64,000 nucleotides of DNA from Pedobacter panaciterrae. Its GTDB lineage: Bacteria; Bacteroidota; Bacteroidia; Sphingobacteriales; Sphingobacteriaceae. Where the stretch lies: positions 434,001-498,000 of the forward strand of contig NZ_JABMKW010000020.1 of NCBI RefSeq assembly GCF_013204795.1, written 5' to 3'. Of this stretch, positions 44,478-53,563 are shown piece after piece. The translations under genes were made by a program, and so were the position numbers. The notes beneath the pieces are model-generated. The model was not told where the DNA came from. It was given only the letters and a program-made list of their open reading frames with translations, and searched no databases. Numbering within the stretch: position 1 is the first letter of the stretch; each line of letters opens with the position of its first letter.

Positions 44478-46355
44478 TTATGAGCCCTTTAACTCTACAA
44501 CGATCTTTTGTCCTTTGTTTTTAAGGAGTTCAACAGGAAACTTAAATTCCACTCTTTTCAGATTCTCTACTTTCATATCATAGTCTAATGGGGGAGGATT
44601 TTCGGAAACCACCATGATCAAGACGCCCTCAGGTTGCTTGATCATGACTTTTAGGGTTTTTCCTTTTTGCTTTAGTAGAACTCCACCTTCTATGATTTCG
44701 GCATCTGCCTGGGTCATCATCGCCCAGGTTACGCTTTTTGTCTGTTCAGAAAGCTCCAGTATATCAGTGATTTCAAGGCTTTGGTCTCCCGTCCGTTTAA
44801 AATCTCTTTTAGCGCTCTTTAGCTGTCCCTTAAATACCGCAGAAAGGTCAAAACCTGCCTGAGGACGGTTACCTTTTCCTTTATAGTAGCTTAATGGTGC
44901 AAAACCCTTGGCCAAGTGCAGTTCATCATTGACCGTCAGCGTACTGTGCCCGAAATTGTTCTTGCTCAGCAGGGTCCAGCGCTTGCTTTGCTGGTTGCTG
45001 TCCCATAATCCATTAACACCTATAGCTTGCTCCAGCTCAAAGTAATTCTGCATCCCCAGATCTACAGACCACCTGACGCCATATAGGTCAAATACAAAAG
45101 AACCAGCATCCATGTTGCCATGGTTTAAATTTGCTGCACCGCCTTTGGCCCCAAGAAAATACCCATTGGGATCAGTTTTTCCACCACCAAATACAACAAT
45201 TGGGTTGATTCCATCACCTTTGTAATTTGCAGGTAATTGATTTCCCATAGATTTTTTATGTTTTGCCAGCCAGGCCAGAACCATCCCATTAAATTTGGAA
45301 CTGTTATAACCGCTGGTAGCTGACCTTGCTAGGGCTCCTAGAAATTTTTCCTTATCAAAATAGACATCATTGTTTGTCCTATTTGCAAACCACAACAGCA
45401 ATTCCTGGTTTTCCAGACCATCATCTCCACTGCTGCCAGAATCAAAATAATTGAAATAAAGCCCACTTGAACCCACCAGTTTTTTCACAAAAAGCGCACT
45501 ATTGACAAATCCGGGTGTGTTGGAAATACCAAAATCCGTTCCAAAAGCGCTTTCAAGTACATTGATAGTGATTAATGTATAACTGGTTCCATAGGACCAG
45601 TAAGATGCCCCTTCAGGATAGGCCCCGTCTGGCCCGTATGCCCTCAGTGCTCTTGGAATGTTCTGGATCATTCGGGAAATCAATTGTGCGGCTAAAGCAG
45701 GATCCTGATCGGCAATCATTACAGCCGCCGAAGTAATACCGCCATGACATACCTGGTTCCAATTGTTGTCCACTTTTACCCATCCGTTGAATTTTTCATT
45801 CAAACTGGGCTCTATGGCTTTGCTGATCAGGGCATCCTTTACCAGTCGTATAGTAGATTCCGGTAGGTCGCCCAGAGTCCAATCCAGCCCAATAGAAACC
45901 CCATAGGCCATTTCTCCAACATCCAGAAAATGGCTGGGGTTCCAATCTGAAAAATTGCAAACATTTAGCAATTCGGTATTTACCCGATCCAAGAACCGCT
46001 TTTCTTTTGATATGGCATAAACTGCAGCGAGTGTGCCGATTCGTGCAATTGCTTGCCTGGATACTCCAAGCAATCTCCTCCCTTCCAGCTTTCTTTCCAG
46101 AACTGCGACATCCAGCAGAGCAACTGCATTTTTATAAAGATATCCATAATAAGCTTTTGCAGTTTCATCCTTTTTTACGGCCTTTTTGATCTGCGCTAAA
46201 CTTTCAGCAGTCAGGATCAGTTTCGGACCGTTATTTCGGAGGTTTTGTTTTACCCATGTTACTGTTACGTCCCTGGTTTCGCTAACAGGTTTTTGAGCAA
46301 CACTTGCCAATGAAATGCTCAGGGTTAGAAGAAGAAGTGCGAGGATCGATTTCAT
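44478..46355 (-). CDS. Heparinase II/III-family polysaccharide lyase
   Basis: 625 aa. Signal peptide (MKSILALLLLTLSISLASVAQ), then an alpha-toroid (about 60-340, with NNWNQVCHGGI, GPDGAYPEGASYWSYGTSY, FNYFDSGSSGDDGLENQE) and a C-terminal beta-sandwich (about 380-625, GAKGGAANLNHGNMDAGSFVFD, GVRWSVDLGMQNY). The His-Tyr style catalytic residues lie in NWNQVCHGG and ASYWSYG. It cleaves acidic polysaccharides by beta-elimination; heparin, alginate or ulvan-type substrates are all possible. Periplasmic. No sulfatase or SusCD nearby. Confidence 0.85.
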   Translation of the reverse strand: MKSILALLLLTLSISLASVAQKPVSETRDVTVTWVKQNLRNNGPKLILTAESLAQIKKAVKKDETAKAYYGYLYKNAVALLDVAVLERKLEGRRLLGVSRQAIARIGTLAAVYAISKEKRFLDRVNTELLNVCNFSDWNPSHFLDVGEMAYGVSIGLDWTLGDLPESTIRLVKDALISKAIEPSLNEKFNGWVKVDNNWNQVCHGGITSAAVMIADQDPALAAQLISRMIQNIPRALRAYGPDGAYPEGASYWSYGTSYTLITINVLESAFGTDFGISNTPGFVNSALFVKKLVGSSGLYFNYFDSGSSGDDGLENQELLLWFANRTNNDVYFDKEKFLGALARSATSGYNSSKFNGMVLAWLAKHKKSMGNQLPANYKGDGINPIVVFGGGKTDPNGYFLGAKGGAANLNHGNMDAGSFVFDLYGVRWSVDLGMQNYFELEQAIGVNGLWDSNQQSKRWTLLSKNNFGHSTLTVNDELHLAKGFAPLSYYKGKGNRPQAGFDLSAVFKGQLKSAKRDFKRTGDQSLEITDILELSEQTKSVTWAMMTQADAEIIEGGVLLKQKGKTLKVMIKQPEGVLIMVVSENPPPLDYDMKVENLKRVEFKFPVELLKNKGQKIVVELKGS

Positions 46356-46448
46356 GTTCCAAATTACATTTTTCTGTTGACAATCGCACTCAATTACCGG
46401 AAGTTGGTATTCTCAAGGTCAATATAATCTAAATCCCCAATGACCCTT

Positions 46449-47333
46449 TTATAAATAAAGCTGACCTTCCATCACAATCGCAGAGGAGCCGCTAACCCAT
46501 ATGCCATCGTTAGCTACATTTACGCAGATTGTAGATGGATGTTCTATATATTTTCCTTGCAGGATCTTATAGTCCCTGTTTTTTTTTATGTATCCAAGCG
46601 TTTCAAGATAGCCGGCCAGTGGTCCTGCGGCTGTTCCTGTGGCGGGATCTTCGTCGATTCCAATGCCTGGATTAAAAAACCTTGTCTCTGCGAGATAATT
46701 GTTTTCAATACCATTTACAGTAAATAAATAACAACCTTCAAAATCAAATTTTTCAGATAAGCCTTTCAATATGGGTTTATTGGAAACAGCATTTTTAAGT
46801 GTTCCCAGATCTTTTACAGGAACCATTAAATGAGGAACTTCTGTTTGTACAATATTGATGTCCCAACCATTCAAATCAAAGTCGGTAGTCTTTAATCCCA
46901 GGGCCTCGGTTAAGAGGTTGACTGGTACTTTGTTGATTATTTTAGAAGGGCGCTGTTTCATTGCAACATAAGGTAGTCCTGATTCCTCAGTGACTTTTAA
47001 AGGAATAGGGGTATCCTTTATCAATACCCAGGGTCTCCCTTGTTGATTTTTAAAGATATCCCATTTTTTTAATAATGCCAAACAGACGGCGCCCAAAAGG
47101 TTGTGCCCGGCGCCTGCTACCTCAAATTTTGCCGGGGTGAAAGACCGTACTTTGAAAACGCCTTCTTTCTCTGAATAGCTAACAAAAGAAGTTTCAGAAT
47201 AGCCGAATTCCCTGGATATATCGTGGTACTGACTAAGGTTAAGCTCATCTTCTATATAAACAACTGACAGTTGGTTTCCCTTAAACCGCTGATCTGTAAA
47301 AACGTCCAGTACATAATAATCCAGTTTTTTCAT
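46449..47333 (-). CDS. PhzF-family isomerase-like protein
   Basis: 294 aa from ATG 47333 (MKKLDYYVLDVFTDQRFKGN); 47342 adds three residues. The PhzF fold is two similar halves: YYVLDVFT..FKGNQLSVV early with GYSETSFV (catalytic Glu position), and a late GIDEDPATGTAAGPLAGYL. PhzF catalyses an isomerisation in phenazine synthesis, but most relatives outside such clusters are of unknown reaction. No phenazine genes nearby. Confidence 0.88.
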   Translation of the reverse strand: MKKLDYYVLDVFTDQRFKGNQLSVVYIEDELNLSQYHDISREFGYSETSFVSYSEKEGVFKVRSFTPAKFEVAGAGHNLLGAVCLALLKKWDIFKNQQGRPWVLIKDTPIPLKVTEESGLPYVAMKQRPSKIINKVPVNLLTEALGLKTTDFDLNGWDINIVQTEVPHLMVPVKDLGTLKNAVSNKPILKGLSEKFDFEGCYLFTVNGIENNYLAETRFFNPGIGIDEDPATGTAAGPLAGYLETLGYIKKNRDYKILQGKYIEHPSTICVNVANDGIWVSGSSAIVMEGQLYL

Positions 47334-47487
47334 ATTTTTCATTGTTGATGATTAATAGCTCAAAACTAGAAATTACAGATCTTTTTTTGCTATCGGTTAA
47401 CAATGGGTAACCGGTAACCTTGAGGTAACTAACAGGATTTCAGGATACGTCCATATGCCATTTGCTATCTATGAATACTGAACTTCT

Positions 47488-47715
47488 TCAGGTGTATCGG
47501 GCAATCGGTTTCAACTCTTTAGCTATCGCCTCAATAAGTTTAGGATTTATATCCGTTTCATCCATTACATTCCATTGTCCGTTTTTTTCGACCATAACTA
47601 AAGAATCGTTTTCCGGAAAAATGATACGGAGTCCTTGCTCCCCGTTATAATCTTCAGGTGCTGTCCTGAGTCTAACGGGCGTGTGATCTGTGGGGTTGAC
47701 TATAGTAAATTTCAT
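47488..47715 (-). CDS. Small soluble protein, 75 aa, paralogue of the 26.2 kb gene
   Basis: Layout matches the 76-aa protein at 26183-26413: two strands (LRIIFPENDSLVMVEK), then GQWNVMDETDINPKLIEAIAKEL. It differs by a longer N-terminal strand region (MKFTIVNPTDHTPVRLR). Unknown function. No partner gene is shared between the two loci. Confidence 0.6.
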   Translation of the reverse strand: MKFTIVNPTDHTPVRLRTAPEDYNGEQGLRIIFPENDSLVMVEKNGQWNVMDETDINPKLIEAIAKELKPIARYT

Positions 47716-47834
47716 GAGCCTCCTTTTAAATTAACTGTTTTAATGGTTTTCAGGATTTAAGTAATCCTAAATAGCAACAAATTAAAAAACAAGAAGTTTG
47801 CCGATAGCAAGTTTTTTTTTGTTATCCTGAATTC

Positions 47835-48014
47835 TTATTTGAATACAGGAATAGCAGTCTGTACTTTTTTCGATTGCGAGTTTGCCTGTGTTTTCTGATT
47901 GCATTTACCCAGGAGCGAATAAATTACAATAAATATGATTATGGTAGACAAGCAGCCCCCACCTAACTTTTTAGCTCCCCAACCAGCTATAATTGCTCTG
48001 AAAAATTTATTCAT
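47835..48014 (-). CDS. 59-aa single-helix membrane protein
   Basis: ATG 48014 to TAA 47835. Reads MNKFFRAIIAGWGAKKLGGG, then a transmembrane helix CLSTIIIFIVIYSLLG, Cys-Asn-Gln and a polar tail ending AIPVFK. The basic start, glycine-rich linker and clean helix argue for a real small protein. Function unknown. It lies in the 376-bp gap between the 75-aa gene and the TPR gene. Confidence 0.6.
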   Translation of the reverse strand: MNKFFRAIIAGWGAKKLGGGCLSTIIIFIVIYSLLGKCNQKTQANSQSKKVQTAIPVFK

Positions 48015-48091
48015 GTTTATATTTTAAGAGGTAAACAGTTTAAAAATTCAAATGGTTTTGATTTAATGGCCTAATTTTGAAATATAAATTG

Positions 48092-49807
48092 CTATTTACC
48101 GTAAGCCGAAGCCGGGGGAATATGCTCTGCATCAGAGAATGCCCTCAGGTAAGCGGTTTTATACTCGGCCATCCCCACAACTTTATTCAGGGCACTTAAA
48201 CTATGATATAGCCCAATTAATGACCAGCCATTTCCAGGGTTTAGTTCCAGATCCATTTTGTAAACCTGTGCTGCATTGGCGGGCTTCCCTTGCTTTAAAA
48301 GATAGGCTCCTAAAAATTGTCTTACAGGAATCGGCCAGTCCATTGGCTCAGCGTAGATCATTTCGTCTTCTATTTTTATGGCCTCTTGGAGGGTGTTAAT
48401 GCCAGCTGTATTCTTTCTCTGATCTAATAGAATCACAGCATTTAAAATATTCTCTGCAATCTGTGCGCCTTGCAGTGCTGTATTAAAGGGGATACGCCTC
48501 TTTTTTAAAACAGGATCAGTTATTTTACTGCGCAACTGAATAAGTTGCACTTTTGCCAAATCCGGTTTACCTGTATACACATATGCCAACCCTTTGGCAA
48601 AATTATCCAATATTCTGGCATATGTCCAACGGACATCCGGCTGAACTGTATCCTTTAATATCTCATCCCACTTACCAAGTCTTACCAAGATAAACTTTGG
48701 CATCATGTACAAATATTGGGCATAGGTATCCTCATAAGTTGGCATAACACTTTTTCTGCACCTTATGGCATCCTGCATTCCTTTGGTGTACATTCCACCT
48801 GTTAACCCGCAAAAAGCCTGTACCGCAAAATAATGCGAGGAATGCTTGCTAAGGGAAAGATGCCTGGCCAGCGAATCATAACGCACAAGGCTTACATCTG
48901 CACTGTCATTGGCTTCTACACCTAATGCATACAAACCGTTTCTTTGATACACGTGGCTAGACATGTGAACCATGTGAGCCACGCCAGGAAAAAGATCTTT
49001 AAGCAGCCTTGCATTGTCCAAGGCACGATCAGGCTTACGAGAAGCTTCCGTTAAATGTATATAATAGTGTAAAGCAGCAGGATGTTGGGGATTTTCCTGT
49101 AATACGCTCTCGCATAAGCCCACTAATTCAGGCGTCCATTCTTTCGCAGATCCGTCGTTATTCCAGAAATCCCAGGGATGGCTCAACATAACCGCATCTA
49201 TAAATAGCGTCTTGATGTCTGCATCCTGAGGATATATGGAAATAAGCGATTTCATACCTTGTGCATAGGCCATGTTCAGCTTCGTTTTTAGAGTATCGGC
49301 ATCCGACAATGGATACCTGAGATTCATTACTTTCAGCAGATCGCGCTCTTTTGCTGATGCCTTATCTGCAGATTGGTTCATCAGCTTTAAAACTTCTGAT
49401 ATGTTTTTAGGAATGGTATAATTGTGGGCAGAATTATAGTAAGGACCCATTGCTAATGCTTGTCCCCAATAGGCCATAGCACTGTTAGGATCAAATCTGG
49501 CAGCTTCTTTAAAGGAAGCGAGGGCCTCCTTCATATGGTAACTATAATACATGGTTAATCCCTGATCAAAATAAACCTGAGCGCTGTCGCTAACCGTCGA
49601 TATTTTATAAGAATAGTGCCCCCAGCCCGGCAGGTACATCATAAATTTGCCATTATCGACAGTATCAATATTTTCTGTGAAAGACAAAGAACCACATGTT
49701 GCTACAATTGCCTTACTATAATCCAATAGGTACAATGGCTTTTGGATATCTTTATCACCACTAGAAAAAAAGAGACAGCATATAAAAAGCAGCAATATTG
49801 TTTTCAT
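48092..49807 (-). CDS. Exported TPR-repeat protein
   Basis: 571 aa. Signal-like N-terminus MKTILLLFICCLFFSSG. TPR-type helices throughout, e.g. ALASFKEAARFDPNSAMAYWGQALAMGP (about 100-127) and KPANAAQVYKMDLELNPGNGWSLIG (about 525-550). The HYYIHLTEASRKPDRAL block (about 250-266) is frequent in a large family of bacterial TPR proteins of unknown role. Probably periplasmic scaffold. Alone on its strand. Confidence 0.8.
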   Translation of the reverse strand: MKTILLLFICCLFFSSGDKDIQKPLYLLDYSKAIVATCGSLSFTENIDTVDNGKFMMYLPGWGHYSYKISTVSDSAQVYFDQGLTMYYSYHMKEALASFKEAARFDPNSAMAYWGQALAMGPYYNSAHNYTIPKNISEVLKLMNQSADKASAKERDLLKVMNLRYPLSDADTLKTKLNMAYAQGMKSLISIYPQDADIKTLFIDAVMLSHPWDFWNNDGSAKEWTPELVGLCESVLQENPQHPAALHYYIHLTEASRKPDRALDNARLLKDLFPGVAHMVHMSSHVYQRNGLYALGVEANDSADVSLVRYDSLARHLSLSKHSSHYFAVQAFCGLTGGMYTKGMQDAIRCRKSVMPTYEDTYAQYLYMMPKFILVRLGKWDEILKDTVQPDVRWTYARILDNFAKGLAYVYTGKPDLAKVQLIQLRSKITDPVLKKRRIPFNTALQGAQIAENILNAVILLDQRKNTAGINTLQEAIKIEDEMIYAEPMDWPIPVRQFLGAYLLKQGKPANAAQVYKMDLELNPGNGWSLIGLYHSLSALNKVVGMAEYKTAYLRAFSDAEHIPPASAYGK

Positions 49808-49950
49808 AAGGATTCTTACAATTAATTAAAGCTCAATTAAATATACCATTTTTAGGGGGTCTTTTATATATATATTTTATAGCTTTAAGCATTTAAAATC
49901 ATGAAAAGAATTTCCGGTAATGAGCGAAGACCAATTTAGACGATAAGGAT

Positions 49951-50580
49951 ATGAAAATATTAAAGGCGGCTGATGCATTTAACAAATCGGCAAAAATATA
50001 TCAGGATAAGTTTATGGATGTTAGTTCCTATGGTGACTTACTCAATATCTTTTGTGATAATATAACAGCCGATAATGCCAGCATTTTAGACATTGCCTGT
50101 GGCCCTGGAAATATCACCAAATACTTGCTAAACAGGAGACCTGACTATAAAGTCTTAGGAATTGACTTGTCCTCGAAAATGCTCGAACTAGCCCAGGCTA
50201 ATAACCCGACAGCTAAATTTGAGCTCATGGATTGCCGGGAGATTGATACGATCGAAGAGAAATTTGATGGAATCACGTGTGGCTTTTGCCTACCTTATTT
50301 GACGCGTAAGGAAGCTGTTGCGCTAATCGCTAGTGTTCCTGGATTATTAAATCCAGGTGGTGTGTTTTATTTGAGCACGATGGAGGAGGATGATGTTAAT
50401 AAATCGCGATATCAAATATCAAGTACAGGTGATAAGGTATGGGTAAATTATCATCATGAGCGTTATTTAACTCAAGCCTTCCAGGAAAATAACTTTGAAA
50501 TAATCAATTTAAAACATTTTACTTCTCCTGATAAGGATGGTCTGATGATTACTGATTTGATATTGATGGGGAAATTGTAG
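49951..50580 (+). CDS. Class I SAM-dependent methyltransferase
   Basis: 209 aa. Motif I ILDIACGPGNITKYLL (about 48-63), motif II VLGIDLSSKMLELA, and a post-motif LNPGGVFYLSTMEED. Methyl acceptor unknown. Cytoplasmic. Convergent with the DUF808 gene, 17 bp apart. Confidence 0.88.
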   Translation: MKILKAADAFNKSAKIYQDKFMDVSSYGDLLNIFCDNITADNASILDIACGPGNITKYLLNRRPDYKVLGIDLSSKMLELAQANNPTAKFELMDCREIDTIEEKFDGITCGFCLPYLTRKEAVALIASVPGLLNPGGVFYLSTMEEDDVNKSRYQISSTGDKVWVNYHHERYLTQAFQENNFEIINLKHFTSPDKDGLMITDLILMGKL

Positions 50581-50597
50581 GTGTATGCGCTGACTTA

Positions 50598-51467
50598 TTA
50601 AAGCGATTTTAGGCTACTTAAAATTACTTTGCAAAGTTTTACAACTGCGAAGACGATCAATCCGGCGAGAACCCCAATCCCGAACTCCTTAATGATCAAG
50701 GGAATACTTGGCAGCAAATGGTGTAGAAATTCAATGTTATGAACGAAAATACCGCCCGAAACTAAGATCAATGCAATTGTTCCTACCACGCCCAGAATTC
50801 TGATGATAACAGGCAGTGATTTAACAAGTAAATGACCAATTAGTGCAACAAAGCCCTTGTCACTGGAACGCTTGATCAATTTGTGCCCAGCATCATCCAT
50901 TCTAACTATGATGGCAACGATACCATAAACACCTACGGTAGCCAGTAATGCAACTACCGAAACCGTTAAAATCTGAATAGGGAGGCTTTTTTCCAAGACA
51001 CTTCCCAGTGCAATAATTACAATTTCTATGGACAGGATGAAATCAGTCATCACAGCAGACTTGACCTTTGCTTTTTCTGCTTCGATACCATCTTGTTTTA
51101 CCGCTGTAATTACTTCATGATCCGCCTTCTTGCGATGAAAAAAGTATTCGATTATTTTTTCAACGCCCTCATAAGCGAGGAAAAAACCACCTAAAATTAA
51201 AATAATCTTTATCGCTATAGGAAAAAATGCATTGAGCAATAATGCAATCGGAACAATAATAATTTTGTTAACGAAGGACCCCTTGGTAATTGCCCAAAGC
51301 ACTGGTATCTCTCTTGAAGCCAGAAACCCCGTTGCCTTTTCCGCATTCACGGCTAAATCATCCCCAAGGATCCCTGCAGTTTTTCTCGTTGCTATTTTAG
51401 CTGCCACAGAGACATCATCCATTAAAGCAGCAATATCATCTAAAATCGCAAAAAAACCTGAAGCCAT
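50598..51467 (-). CDS. DUF808 (YedI-like) membrane protein
   Basis: 289 aa. The conserved start MASGFFAILDDIAALMDDVSV and KTAGILGDDLAVNAEK identify the family. About seven hydrophobic segments (from about 70 on). Function unknown, widespread in Gram-negatives. Monocistronic. Confidence 0.88.
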   Translation of the reverse strand: MASGFFAILDDIAALMDDVSVAAKIATRKTAGILGDDLAVNAEKATGFLASREIPVLWAITKGSFVNKIIIVPIALLLNAFFPIAIKIILILGGFFLAYEGVEKIIEYFFHRKKADHEVITAVKQDGIEAEKAKVKSAVMTDFILSIEIVIIALGSVLEKSLPIQILTVSVVALLATVGVYGIVAIIVRMDDAGHKLIKRSSDKGFVALIGHLLVKSLPVIIRILGVVGTIALILVSGGIFVHNIEFLHHLLPSIPLIIKEFGIGVLAGLIVFAVVKLCKVILSSLKSL

Positions 51468-51574
51468 ATCGATCTCATTAATAATTAGGTTGCAAAATAT
51501 CTTTAAAAACGTGATTTTAAAAGTAAAAAGATGATAATATTTTTCACATACCCCAATGCATAGTAAAGTCCGGA

Positions 51575-52339
51575 TTACATTTTACGTTTATGTCTTTGTT
51601 CTTTTCGTCGGGCTTTCAGCATTTCTTTAATCTGAGCGTCTATTTTCTCTACAGCGGTAGTAAAAGCTACTGAATGAAGAATTGTACAATGTTTGTTCAA
51701 AAAAGCCATTGTCTCTTCAGGATAAATATTGCCAATCTCCCGAAGCGCCCATCCTAATCCTTTCTGAACAAAGTAATCTTTATCAGCAATTAATGGCCCC
51801 ACCATATCTAGCAATTTTGCCGCAGGGAGGAGGGTTTTACGCTTCTTACTGTATAGCAGCATCCCAACCAATGACTGCCTACGCTCCCAAGGGTTTTCGG
51901 ATTTGTTCCATAGCTTATACTGGCCGTATATCTCCTCCGGCATCTTTTCCATTAAATGTGCATAGATATCGGATAGTCCGTCAGAATGCGCCCAGTTGTC
52001 AATCTTTTTTACCCATAAGCGTACGACCTCCCAGAGTTCATTCGCATCGAGTTTTAACAAGTTCCTTTCAACAAAGTAGATGCATTGGCTTAGCACTTCG
52101 TAAACATCTGCATTTTTCCATATTGCATCCCAAACGGGAAGCTGATCCTGAAGAGTTAGTGTACTGAAAGTGTAGCCCGTTTTTAGTATTGACCGCTGCA
52201 TAGGTACTGAAAGGCCAATGACTTCATACTGGGTTCCAATATAACTTTTGAGATCTGTATGTCCGGAGACTTTATCATAAGGTTGTTTTTCGATTAACCT
52301 GTTTATGATTTCGGATAAGTATTTTGATGTAGATATCAT
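51575..52339 (-). CDS. DNA alkylation repair protein, AlkD-like
   Basis: 254 aa built of helical HEAT-like repeats, the AlkD glycosylase fold. Conserved phrases: IGLSVPMQRSI, KKIDNWAHSDGLSDIYAHL (about 128-146), KSENPWERRQSLVGML (about 164-179) and KDYFVQKGLGWALREIG (about 208-224). The Asp and Trp residues used for alkyl-base binding lie in the second and third phrases. Excises alkylated purines by family role. The C-terminus is basic (RRKEQRHKRK). Confidence 0.88.
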   Translation of the reverse strand: MISTSKYLSEIINRLIEKQPYDKVSGHTDLKSYIGTQYEVIGLSVPMQRSILKTGYTFSTLTLQDQLPVWDAIWKNADVYEVLSQCIYFVERNLLKLDANELWEVVRLWVKKIDNWAHSDGLSDIYAHLMEKMPEEIYGQYKLWNKSENPWERRQSLVGMLLYSKKRKTLLPAAKLLDMVGPLIADKDYFVQKGLGWALREIGNIYPEETMAFLNKHCTILHSVAFTTAVEKIDAQIKEMLKARRKEQRHKRKM

Positions 52340-52428
52340 TTGATGTTTATCAATTTCAGGTATTTTTTATTGATTAGCTTTGTCATCCTGGAAAGATACT
52401 TCCCGGTAATCACAGAGAATCATATTTG

Positions 52429-52929
52429 CTATGTGCGTTCGATCATAAAATAAGCCAACTCTTGTTCATCTCTCTTGAGGTTATTTAACCGTCTAAGGCC
52501 TGCTTTTTCAAGAACCTTTTGTGAACCTATATTGTCCAGATCGGTTACAGCAACTACCTGATTGGTATCTGTATGTGTAAAGCAGTAGTCAATTAAAGCG
52601 CTGCTCGCTTCGCTGGCTATACCTTTCCCCCAATATTTTTTAGCCAAAACATATCCAATCTCAACCTGATCCGGCACATATTCAAAATGTCTTGTAAGAT
52701 ACATGCCCATAAAATCCAGGGTATGGATATCAAATATTCCCCATCGGCCTAGCGGGCCTTTGCTGTAATCTGCTATCGTGCTGTCAAACAATTCCAGGTA
52801 TTGTGCCGTCGAGCGTTGAGGAATGTACCGGGTAACTTCTTCATCTTCAAAAAGCAGAACGAACAATTGCTTGTCTTCAGGTACAAATTCACGAATAATG
52901 ATATTTTGGCTTTGATAAAGAATAGTCAT
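52429..52929 (-). CDS. GNAT-family N-acetyltransferase (RimJ/RimL type)
   Basis: 166 aa. Starts MTILYQSQNIIIREFVPEDK; has the acceptor helix, EIGYVLAKKYWGKGIASEA with the acetyl-CoA Q/R-x-x-G-x-G/A-like loop (about 90-108), and GSQKVLEKAGL. Acceptor unknown; the RimJ/L type acetylates N-termini or antibiotics. A minus-strand -7 box TATCTTTG lies at 52944-52951, 15 nt before the start. Confidence 0.88.
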   Translation of the reverse strand: MTILYQSQNIIIREFVPEDKQLFVLLFEDEEVTRYIPQRSTAQYLELFDSTIADYSKGPLGRWGIFDIHTLDFMGMYLTRHFEYVPDQVEIGYVLAKKYWGKGIASEASSALIDYCFTHTDTNQVVAVTDLDNIGSQKVLEKAGLRRLNNLKRDEQELAYFMIERT

Positions 52930-52943
52930 ACATAAATTTTATA

Positions 52944-52951
52944 CAAAGATA
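52944..52951 (-). promoter_or_regulatory. -7 box TATCTTTG for the acetyltransferase gene
   Basis: Matches TAnnTTTG on the minus strand, 15 nt upstream of ATG 52929. Confidence 0.45.
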
Positions 52952-53060
52952 TAGAACCTATCATTTGCTTTGATGAAGATTATTCACCAGATTTTGGAAC
53001 GGGCTCGACGTTGTAAAGGCATTTTAAAATAATTCTCTTTTAAATAAACATTTGCTAAGG

Positions 53061-53068
53061 TATATTTG
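53061..53068 (+). promoter_or_regulatory. -7 box TATATTTG upstream of the META-domain gene
   Basis: Matches TAnnTTTG and lies 25 nt before ATG 53093. An in-frame start at 53066 falls inside it, which favours 53093. Confidence 0.5.
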
Positions 53069-53092
53069 TTGCAATTCAAAAATCCAAGTCGT

Positions 53093-53548
53093 ATGAAACC
53101 AACTCAATATTCGTTCCTCTTTTTATGCCTTTTGTGTCTAGCTGCATGTAATATTTTTAAAAAGACTTCTGTACCACAAACAAGCAAAGACACTATGGAA
53201 ACCAGTCAAATTACAGATCGTAAGTGGAAGTTAGTTGAACTTGCAGGTAAACCGGTGGCAGATAAGATAAATGGTAAAGAACCATTTCTTTTGCTTCAAA
53301 AAAGTGACAGCCGTTATTCTGCTTCTGGAGGCTGTAATGGGATAGGTGGTGAGTTTAAATTACAAGAGAATGGAAGGATAAAATTTTCACAGGGAATGTC
53401 CACTATGATGGCTTGTGAAAACATGGAGATTGAAAATGGTTTAACTAAAGCCTTGATTGCCGCTGATAATTACAGTATTAACGGAGATGATTTATCTTTA
53501 AATAAAGCCAGAATGGCACCCCTGGCTCGCTTTAAGGCCGTTAAGTAA
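53093..53548 (+). CDS. META-domain lipoprotein (HslJ-like)
   Basis: 151 aa from ATG 53093 (MKPTQYSFLFLCLLCLAAC, lipobox LAAC). A short linker, then a META domain (about 48-150): WKLVELAGKPV, YSASGGCNGIGGEFKL, ISFSQ-type strand KFSQGMSTMMAC and DLSLNK. HslJ/META proteins are outer-membrane or periplasmic and linked to stress or novobiocin resistance; biochemistry unknown. Confidence 0.88.
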   Translation: MKPTQYSFLFLCLLCLAACNIFKKTSVPQTSKDTMETSQITDRKWKLVELAGKPVADKINGKEPFLLLQKSDSRYSASGGCNGIGGEFKLQENGRIKFSQGMSTMMACENMEIENGLTKALIAADNYSINGDDLSLNKARMAPLARFKAVK

Positions 53549-53563
53549 TTTAAAGATCTATAT

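Noticed and set aside
51682..52167. Plus-strand 161-codon frame
   Set aside because: Antisense to the AlkD-like gene, whose motifs are clear.
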